Shown here piece by piece: positions 32,389 through 38,569 of a stretch of 38,569 bases of DNA (its first letter is position 1; the number at the start of each line of letters is the position of its first letter). This DNA comes from JAGMCJ01 sp046761005. Its GTDB lineage: Archaea > Thermoplasmatota > Thermoplasmata > RBG-16-68-12 > JAGMCJ01. The notes beneath the pieces are model-generated. The model did no database searches. It saw only the letters and a program-made list of their open reading frames with translations, and had not been told where the DNA came from. The stretch is taken from positions 1-38,569 of the forward strand of contig JBHIFI010000011.1 in the NCBI GenBank assembly GCA_046761005.1. The letters run 5' to 3'. Position numbers and translations under genes: made by a program.

Positions 32389-33432
32389 ATGGGATGGGAT
32401 GTCCCTATGGTCAACAAGCAAATAGGACAAAAAGTGGGATTTGCTGAAGCCCTAGCAGATTTCGCACAGCCTCTTATCGATGCCACAGATGGGAGCTACG
32501 AGGATGTGTCCAAAGCCTTGATGTTCGCAACTCTCTGTTGGAATCTAGCTCTCTTAGATGATGACAGGGCAATAGAGGAATTGGCCGAGCAAATGGGAGA
32601 GAGATATCGAGAGGATTTTGGGCTCAGCGTCAGGGATGCAGTGGAGTTCCGTTTGGCGATTCTGGATATGGTTGAACGGCACAGGAGGATGTTTCCAGCA
32701 ATGCACAAGAGAGAGAAACGAAGAGCCCGCGAGAGAAGGAAGGAGAGAAAGAAGTCACTGAGGTTCGAGAAGTGTCCAGTATGCGGTGCCTCTGTAAAGT
32801 CCAAGAATATGGCACGCCATCTCGAACGTGTCCATCCTCGTCCCCGAATTCCTTCTCCGGGAACTCTTTGGCGGTTCAAGAACACTCACCAGGAATGGCT
32901 GAATGAAGCTTTGCCGAAAATTGCTGAGGAATTGAGAGATGAGGGATTCACTTTTCCCGAGGTTGACGCTGCAATGGAAGAATTTGGATACTACTACAGG
33001 AAAGCTGAGAGGGAAGGCCATCTTTCTGTCATAGTGGAAGTCATAGAAGAGCGGGATAGGAGGATGGCAAAGGGGGAGGATGAGAAGATGGTCACAGAAT
33101 GGGCCTACGACTTGTGCTATCATCTGCTGCTTGACTGGCAGGTTGGTTTCGAGGATTACCTCTATGGGCAGTTCTTCGCGCCAGAACGGTGCAAGAACTG
33201 CACCCGGGAGGACAAGGAAGACCTTTTGTGTGAGGATGGGCTGTCAGACTGCCTGTTCGATGATGAGTTTGAGCTGTTTCAAAGAGAGTATGTGAACAGA
33301 GTGATTGACAAACTTTGCAGAGGAGTGCAGGAGCCTGAGGAGATCCTTGTACCCGCGGAAATCAGAAGGAGGGCTGAGGAATATCAAGAGTTTTCCGAGA
33401 AGGCGAGGGCCATTCTTGATTACGAGAGGTAG
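32389..33432 (+). CDS. C2H2 zinc-finger protein of unknown function
   Basis: This 347-residue protein has an N-terminal helical domain (about 1-105), a basic linker, and one C2H2 finger CPVCGASVKSKNMARHLERVH with Cys129, Cys132, His144 and His149. The remainder is helical, with a second cysteine cluster (RCKNCTREDKEDLLC...SDC) near residues 268-290. No family name comes to mind. The N-terminal segment FAEALADFAQPLIDATDGSYEDV-like is also seen, in my memory, in uncharacterised SEC-C-containing proteins, so a link to the SEC-C gene at 29457 is possible. The ATG at 32389 follows an AT-rich ATTTTTATC box by about 27 bases, consistent with a leaderless transcript. It is the last gene of the island. 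Confidence 0.72.
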   Translation: MGWDVPMVNKQIGQKVGFAEALADFAQPLIDATDGSYEDVSKALMFATLCWNLALLDDDRAIEELAEQMGERYREDFGLSVRDAVEFRLAILDMVERHRRMFPAMHKREKRRARERRKERKKSLRFEKCPVCGASVKSKNMARHLERVHPRPRIPSPGTLWRFKNTHQEWLNEALPKIAEELRDEGFTFPEVDAAMEEFGYYYRKAEREGHLSVIVEVIEERDRRMAKGEDEKMVTEWAYDLCYHLLLDWQVGFEDYLYGQFFAPERCKNCTREDKEDLLCEDGLSDCLFDDEFELFQREYVNRVIDKLCRGVQEPEEILVPAEIRRRAEEYQEFSEKARAILDYER

Positions 33433-33624
33433 CTTCGCCTTAAACTAAACACGGAAGCCGTCCCTTGCATCCACGGTGGGATGTACGATCTGCTCAGGAA
33501 CCCTTTGTCAGGCTATCCCGATGAGATGCTGGACCTTTCAGGCTATGTAAGTTCACTACTCAAACAGCGTCCGACTCTGCCCTCGCCAAATACCCCGCCT
33601 AGCCGGGAGCTTTCTCGTGGTGTC
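33433..33624. other. spacer between the island and pyrF
   Basis: This 192-base stretch between converging genes shows no gene. It marks the right border of the accessory region. Confidence 0.3.
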
Positions 33625-34269
33625 CTAGGAAAGAGCCGATTCTATCTCTCGCGCGATGCCCTGCGCCGCGGTGGCGGGGCTATCCGACTGGTATATCGAC
33701 CTACCCACTATCACGTAATCGGCGCCTGCCGCGATTGTATCTGCGGCTGAGCCCCCCTGCACACCGACACCCGGGCACACGATGAGAAGAGAGCCAACGA
33801 TTTCCCGAAGTTCCCTCACCCGCTCAGGCCTCGTCGCAGGAGCGATTATGCCTGTAGCTCCCTCTCGCACTGCTAGGCGGGCGATTTCGTCAGCGACAAG
33901 CGATGTGAATCTCTGCCCGCCAGGATGACTCATCTCCGTCACAACAAGGACATCTCCGCCTGCTGCCTCCACGCACGCACGTATGGAGTCTGCTCCAGGA
34001 AAACCGTGAACGATGATCCCACTAGCTCCCCGCCTGAAGACCTCCTGCACAATAAGCCTGTTCGTGTTGGGGATGTCTGCCACCTTAAAATCACATATGA
34101 CATCAGCAGTGCTGGAGACCTCTTCCACTATCTCCATGCCCAAAGGAAGCACGGCGGGATAACCGACCTTGACCGCGTCAACGAAGTCACTGACCTCGGA
34201 GACGACGTCAATCGCCTCCTTCCTGTCCGTCACATCCAGTGCAAGAATCAGTCTCGTTCTCTTCTTCAT
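33625..34269 (-). CDS. pyrF: orotidine 5'-phosphate decarboxylase
   Basis: This 214-residue TIM-barrel enzyme makes UMP from OMP in the last step of pyrimidine synthesis. LILALDVTDR opens the barrel, the catalytic DFKVADIPNT (Asp-x-Lys-x-x-Asp) lies at about residues 58-67, and PGVGVQGG plus DYVIVGRSIYQS form the phosphate-binding loops. I chose the ATG at 34269 because the conserved part starts there and it gives the normal archaeal length; an in-frame start at 34362 would add 31 unconserved residues. It is divergent from the first GTPase gene. Confidence 0.95.
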   Translation of the reverse strand: MKKRTRLILALDVTDRKEAIDVVSEVSDFVDAVKVGYPAVLPLGMEIVEEVSSTADVICDFKVADIPNTNRLIVQEVFRRGASGIIVHGFPGADSIRACVEAAGGDVLVVTEMSHPGGQRFTSLVADEIARLAVREGATGIIAPATRPERVRELREIVGSLLIVCPGVGVQGGSAADTIAAGADYVIVGRSIYQSDSPATAAQGIAREIESALS

Positions 34270-34383
34270 CGTTAGGCGAATTGCATCGAGATAGAAATAG
34301 TTACTGAGAATCAGCCCAATAGGTTTATGTATGAGTGGCGGAAGATAGCGGACTGAGCGCATATTGGCGCACGGAGGACTACT

Positions 34384-34938
34384 GTGAGGGAGGAAACGCT
34401 TAAGGCAAAGGTCTGCTTGGTTGGCGAGGCGGCAGTAGGAAAAACCAGCCTTATCCGAAGATACGTTCTCGATCAGTTCGAGGACAAGTACGTCACCACA
34501 CTTGGAGCAAAGGTCTCAAAGAAGGAGATTAACTATAATATTTCGGAATCGGAAATGAACATCAATCTTGTGATGGTCATCTGGGACATCATGGGCGAGA
34601 AGAGCTTTCGAGATTTGACGAAGGAAGCTTTCTTTTACGGAACCAAGGGAATCCTTGCAGTCTGCGATTTGACGAGGTACAACACCCTGAGAGAGCTCGA
34701 TGATTGGGTAGAATCGGTCTTCGGAGTTGCGGGAGAGGTTCCAGTTGTCTATGCGGTCAACAAGGTCGACCTCAAGGACGAGATCATGGTCATGTATGGC
34801 GACAATGAGCTCACTCAGTCGAGCAGAGCGTTCAATGCTGAGTACTATTACACGAGCGCCAAAACGGGGGAGAACGTTCAGCTCACATTCGAGAAATTGG
34901 GCGAGCGCATAGTGAAGAATCAGCTGTCTTCTGAATGA
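34384..34938 (+). CDS. Ras-like small GTPase, copy 1
   Basis: This 184-residue protein is a complete Ras-superfamily G domain: P-loop GEAAVGKTS (14-22), switch I with conserved Thr (YVTTLG), G3 WDIMGEK (67-73), G4 NKVD (126-129) and G5 TSAK (157-160). The residue after the DxxG glycine is Glu72, where Ras and Rab have the catalytic Gln, so intrinsic hydrolysis is probably slow or uses another residue. There is no lipidation motif at either end. The start is GTG, with an AT-rich CATATT about 25 bases upstream. It is paired with a close paralogue 76 bases downstream. Confidence 0.92.
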   Translation: MREETLKAKVCLVGEAAVGKTSLIRRYVLDQFEDKYVTTLGAKVSKKEINYNISESEMNINLVMVIWDIMGEKSFRDLTKEAFFYGTKGILAVCDLTRYNTLRELDDWVESVFGVAGEVPVVYAVNKVDLKDEIMVMYGDNELTQSSRAFNAEYYYTSAKTGENVQLTFEKLGERIVKNQLSSE

Positions 34939-34954
34939 GAATCATCTCGATAGG

Positions 34955-34963
34955 GTTATATAG
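34955..34963 (+). promoter_or_regulatory. TATA box of the second GTPase gene
   Basis: GTTATATAG lies 16 bases after the stop of the first GTPase and 52 bases before the ATG at 35015. It shows that the two paralogues have separate promoters. Confidence 0.55.
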
Positions 34964-35014
34964 GCTGTGCCTGATTTTTGTCAAGCCTGGGGATGTGCCC
35001 GCGAAGGAATTGGC

Positions 35015-35563
35015 ATGGTTGCGATTAGAAGGCTGAAATCGAAGGTCTGCCTTGTCGGAGAGAGGGCTGTGGGAAAGACCAGTCTCATTCGAAGATATGT
35101 GCTGAATACATTCGATGACAGGTATATCACGACAATAGGAACGAAGGTCTCCAAGAAGGAACTCGTTTTTGAGACGGCGGACACTCGAATTCAATTGGAC
35201 ATGACCATATGGGACATCATGGGCGAAAAGGGCTTCAGGGAGCTTTTGAAGGAGGCCTATTTCTACGGTGCGAATGGAGTTCTCGCGGTTGCAGATGTAA
35301 CGATCAAAAAAACCCTCATCGACCTGGACGACTGGATAGATTCCACAATCAAGGAGGCGGGGAGAATTCCCGTGATGATAGCTGTGAACAAGATCGACCT
35401 TGAGGACGATGCTGAATTTGGTGATAAGGAAACCGTTGAGATAGCGAAGGCGTTCGAGGCGCCCTTCATGTATACCAGCGCGAAGACGGGAGAGAGGGTG
35501 CAGGATGCATTTGAGATGCTGGGCAAGATGGTGATTAACAGCCAGCTTGGGATTTCCATCTGA
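35015..35563 (+). CDS. Ras-like small GTPase, copy 2
   Basis: This protein of about 182 residues is a paralogue of the preceding gene, with GERAVGKTS (15-23), YITTIG in switch I, WDIMGEKGF (G3, Glu71 in place of the catalytic Gln), NKID (125-128) and TSAKTG. I use the ATG at 35015, preceded by AAGGAA; an in-frame GTG at 34967 would sit only a few bases after the TATA box and upstream of the expected transcript start. Tandem duplicates with separate promoters suggest two related but distinct switches. Effectors and GTPase-activating partners are not visible in the window. Confidence 0.92.
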   Translation: MVAIRRLKSKVCLVGERAVGKTSLIRRYVLNTFDDRYITTIGTKVSKKELVFETADTRIQLDMTIWDIMGEKGFRELLKEAYFYGANGVLAVADVTIKKTLIDLDDWIDSTIKEAGRIPVMIAVNKIDLEDDAEFGDKETVEIAKAFEAPFMYTSAKTGERVQDAFEMLGKMVINSQLGISI

Positions 35564-35682
35564 TGCTGGACGGGGCCTTCGATAGCTTTAAGTAGAATCG
35601 GTTTTATTGAATTCAAGAGTGATTCTCCTATCGAAGGGGGAGAACGGTTGGGGAGGAGGAAAAAGGACCTCGAGGTAAGAGG

Positions 35683-38569
35683 ATGAGGAAGCCAGAAAGC
35701 CTCCGAAGGCGGGGATGCCTCCTGCTCGCTTCAGTTGTGATTTTGCACGCGATGATTTTACTGAGCGTTCCCAGGTCGACTGGTTCGGATCCAGATGTCA
35801 TCGACAATCTTGATGGGACGAAAACGGCATTCTGGGATTTGGAGAATCCGTTCAACTATACGCATCCTGGTGTCTCCATCGAAGGGGGAGCAGCACAGCT
35901 TGAGAGAATGAATGAGAGCTTTGCTGATGCAAATCAAGGAGATTTTCTTGCCGCTGAAGGAATGGAAAACATCAGTGTGTTGCCAACTGGTGGAATTCAA
36001 CTGAGCGGCAATGCGGGCGACCTTGTATCGGTCGGAGACTTCTCTTCAGACGGCCCCTGGAGTTACACTTATAGCGCAGACGGAAACATCACTGCAGACA
36101 GAAATGTTTCGGCGGAGAACGTTGTCTTCAGACACCAAAGCAATATGACGGATATTCTGTTTGATGACATGGAAGATATCAGCGGAGCGGGGTGGACAGG
36201 AATCATGCCTCCAGGCCCCATAGTTATTTTGAACCAAGAGAATTTGAATGTCTACAAGGGCTCAGGTTCAATGAACATCTCCTTCGATCCTATTGGAAAT
36301 CCAGCAAACTGGGGCGGAGCGAGTCGGACTTTGTTGGGCGGCGAAGACTGGTCCATGTACAACCGGATTGTTCTCCAAGCAGATACAAACTACACGGGCC
36401 CTGGATTACTATTGTACTTGAATCTCAGTGATGGCCTCGTCGAGCAAAACCTACCCGCCCAAGGAATGATTTCTGGATGGAATGCGTACTACTTCTCTCT
36501 GGAGGACTTCACCGGCGACCTCTCCTCTGTTGATGTCATCAGAATTCTGGTGACAAACGTTACTGTGCCCGTACTTGTCTATGTTGACGATGTCCATCTG
36601 ACATTCCACAAGAGCTTCAACCAGATTTCATATGTGAATCAGACGTTCGTAAAGCCCGCCCAAACGTCTGGAAAGCCGGGAGGAGTCTTTCTCACCTTTG
36701 ATTTCACCGCTGAAAGCGTCTCCAACCTTACTGCATTCAATGCAACTGTGAGAGTGAACAACACATCGAGCCAGTTCAATTGGAGCAAAGACTTCTTGTC
36801 GCCATCTCCTTGGACTTCTATGCACTTCGACTTGAGCTCGTACCTGAGTGACTCTGGCTCTTATCAGATATCACTATCCTTGCATCTCGTCGTTAACACA
36901 TCGAACGCCTGCTCTGCCGCTCTGCGATTCGACAACATCTCCATTCTCTGGCCAGACTACAACGATGGCTGGCTCGAGTCGAGGGTCTTCGATGCAACAG
37001 AACATTCGATTTGGGAAAATCTCTCCTGGGGTGAAGGTGCTCAGGATCCTGCATACAACATTTCCGTGAGAACAAGGACGGGCGACAACATCACTCCAGA
37101 TCCGTCGTGGAGCCCCTGGTCCCCACCGCTTGCAGATCCCTCGGGGCAGCCAATCCCAAGCCCGCCAGGCCGATTCATACAGTACAACGTCTCCCTGACC
37201 ACCACAAACGGAAGCTTGACTCCCACTCTCACAGAACTGAGAATCCTCGGATGGCATTATCCTTCGTCAGGATACGTCCAAACGAGAAACTTCAGACCGA
37301 CCGAGACGCTGCTAGGTTGGAGGGAATTCAACGCATCCTACAGCATACCCGCTAGCTGCGAAATAACCTACTGGTACTGGAATGACAGCTCTCCCGGATG
37401 GTTCCAGACAACACCTGGAGATAATCTTTCCCTTCTGGACACCGAGAATATCACACTCAGGGCGAATCTCAGTACCTTGGACACCACCATCACTCCTCAG
37501 CTCTTCAACATGAGCGTGGACTATGAATTCCTCGGAGTAATCGACCATATAGTCATAATTCCGAGCACTTGGAACGGAACCGCCGATGAGACTTTCGACT
37601 TCGAGGCAATCGCAAACGATTCCTATGGCCATGTTCTCGATGTGACCTTTATCTGGTCAACTACCGACCCGAACGGCACGATTACACAAGATGGTTTCTA
37701 TACACCATCGGATGCAGGAAATTGGACAATAACAGTAAGCGCAAACGGCGTGGTAGCGAATGCCACGGCAAACATCTCACCGGGTCAATTGGACCGCCTA
37801 GAAATCTCGCCCGACAGCTGGTCCGGCTCTACTGACGAGTCGGTCGACTTCAGCTGCTCTGGCTATGACCAGAAGAACAATGAGGTGGAGATATCGCCAG
37901 TGTGGACCACAACGGACCCGAAGGGAGTTATGGGATCGTCCGGAACGTACTATCCTGGAGCGGGAAACGCTAGCGGGAGCGTCTGGACAATCTACTGCAT
38001 CGACAGCATCACGATGGCGAGCGTGAGCGTCGATGTGACAGTAACGCCTGGCTCTCTGCACAGTGTCAGGATCTCTCCTTGGTCACTCGGGACGATTACC
38101 ACTGATGACAACATCACCCTCTACTGCTATGGATACGACTTCTTCGACAACTTCATAGGACCCACTGACGCGAATTGGTCCCTCTCGGACGACTTCGGAA
38201 CATTATCCCCAGAGGCGAGGAACTATACCATTTTTGACCCGATTCTAGCGGGAAGTGTGGGCAACATCACCGCCCGCCACGACGAGCAAATATACAGCAC
38301 TACCGATGACTTCCTCATAATCGAGGGTTCCCTGGCCACTCTCGTGATAATCCCAGGGGAAGCGAACCTCACCGTGGGCGAGACGCAGCAGTTTATGGTT
38401 ATGGGCTATGATTCAGATGGCAACGAAGTCCCAATCAATCAGTCTGAGGTCATTTGGACAAGCAATGTCGGCTCCGTGTCCCTCAACGAGCTGAGGGCTC
38501 AGACGATTTCCGACCACGGATGGATGAACGCCACTCTAAATGGAGTGAATGCTTCCGCGGTCGTCAGGG
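35683..38569 (+). CDS. large exported protein with Ig-like repeats (partial, runs off the window)
   Basis: The frame is open from the ATG at 35683 to the last base, at least 962 codons with no stop. A basic start (MRKPESLRRRG) is followed by a hydrophobic segment (about residues 12-29), a likely signal peptide. The rest is Asn/Ser/Thr-rich with many N-x-S/T sequons, few Lys and few Cys, typical of archaeal surface proteins. The middle resembles carbohydrate-binding jelly-roll domains (FDDMEDISG, YVDDVHLTF). From about residue 617, at least four Ig-like (Big-type) units of 83-92 residues start at about 620, 703, 792 and 884, each with a hydrophobic-I-x-P opening and a Trp-(S/T)-(T/L) strand. 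A GAGGT site lies six bases before the ATG. It may be an S-layer or adhesion protein. Confidence 0.88.
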   Translation, partial: MRKPESLRRRGCLLLASVVILHAMILLSVPRSTGSDPDVIDNLDGTKTAFWDLENPFNYTHPGVSIEGGAAQLERMNESFADANQGDFLAAEGMENISVLPTGGIQLSGNAGDLVSVGDFSSDGPWSYTYSADGNITADRNVSAENVVFRHQSNMTDILFDDMEDISGAGWTGIMPPGPIVILNQENLNVYKGSGSMNISFDPIGNPANWGGASRTLLGGEDWSMYNRIVLQADTNYTGPGLLLYLNLSDGLVEQNLPAQGMISGWNAYYFSLEDFTGDLSSVDVIRILVTNVTVPVLVYVDDVHLTFHKSFNQISYVNQTFVKPAQTSGKPGGVFLTFDFTAESVSNLTAFNATVRVNNTSSQFNWSKDFLSPSPWTSMHFDLSSYLSDSGSYQISLSLHLVVNTSNACSAALRFDNISILWPDYNDGWLESRVFDATEHSIWENLSWGEGAQDPAYNISVRTRTGDNITPDPSWSPWSPPLADPSGQPIPSPPGRFIQYNVSLTTTNGSLTPTLTELRILGWHYPSSGYVQTRNFRPTETLLGWREFNASYSIPASCEITYWYWNDSSPGWFQTTPGDNLSLLDTENITLRANLSTLDTTITPQLFNMSVDYEFLGVIDHIVIIPSTWNGTADETFDFEAIANDSYGHVLDVTFIWSTTDPNGTITQDGFYTPSDAGNWTITVSANGVVANATANISPGQLDRLEISPDSWSGSTDESVDFSCSGYDQKNNEVEISPVWTTTDPKGVMGSSGTYYPGAGNASGSVWTIYCIDSITMASVSVDVTVTPGSLHSVRISPWSLGTITTDDNITLYCYGYDFFDNFIGPTDANWSLSDDFGTLSPEARNYTIFDPILAGSVGNITARHDEQIYSTTDDFLIIEGSLATLVIIPGEANLTVGETQQFMVMGYDSDGNEVPINQSEVIWTSNVGSVSLNELRAQTISDHGWMNATLNGVNASAVVR

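Noticed and set aside
33481..33750. Open frame of 89 codons on the plus strand
   Set aside because: More than half lies antisense to pyrF, and the rest shows no motif or promoter.

Overview
The window looks like a piece of an archaeal chromosome, most likely from the Thermoplasmatota/Euryarchaeota side. This rests on archaeal TATA boxes placed for leaderless or short-leader transcripts, the rpoE1-spt4-GTP-dependent dephospho-CoA kinase-S24e-S27ae cluster, archaeal-type phosphoglycerate mutase (ApgM), a four-subunit pyruvate:ferredoxin oxidoreductase, a DUF835 protein, TrpB2 and Ras-like GTPases. The genus cannot be fixed from sequence reading alone.

Positions 1-17,700 are compact core genome: a 758-residue coiled-coil protein, quinolinate synthase (nadA), a SAM hydroxide adenosyltransferase, apgM, a coiled-coil protein, a zinc-ribbon DUF835 protein, a membrane pyrophosphatase with an unusual C-terminal fibronectin-III-like domain, the transcription/translation operon, a tRNA-Arg(CCG) that appears to be interrupted twice (D-loop and T-loop), a double winged-helix regulator with an M29 aminopeptidase, trpB2 and the porGDAB operon. 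Neighbouring genes overlap or abut.

Positions 17,700-33,430 are an accessory island with much lower coding density. It holds a standalone Mrr-N-like winged helix, a 5'-truncated type I restriction helicase, a PD-(D/E)XK-like nuclease, two intact HEPN/nucleotidyltransferase pairs, an AbiE pair, a decayed MntA/HepT pair, an AAA ATPase of the DUF4143 type preceded by three 32-bp-spaced palindromes, a SEC-C/TPR protein and a C2H2 protein. It also carries a perfect 198-bp direct repeat, four fragments of one protein family, duplicated small membrane proteins and other gene debris, so it reads as a toxin-antitoxin/defence island undergoing recombination and decay.

Positions 33,430-38,569 return to ordinary chromosome: pyrF, two tandem Ras-like GTPases whose switch II has Glu where Ras has its catalytic Gln, and the start of a very large exported protein with Ig-like repeats that runs off the right edge.

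The features most worth following up are the doubly interrupted tRNA, the pyrophosphatase-FN3 fusion, the palindrome array at the ATPase promoter, and the 198-bp duplication spanning a HEPN/nucleotidyltransferase junction.
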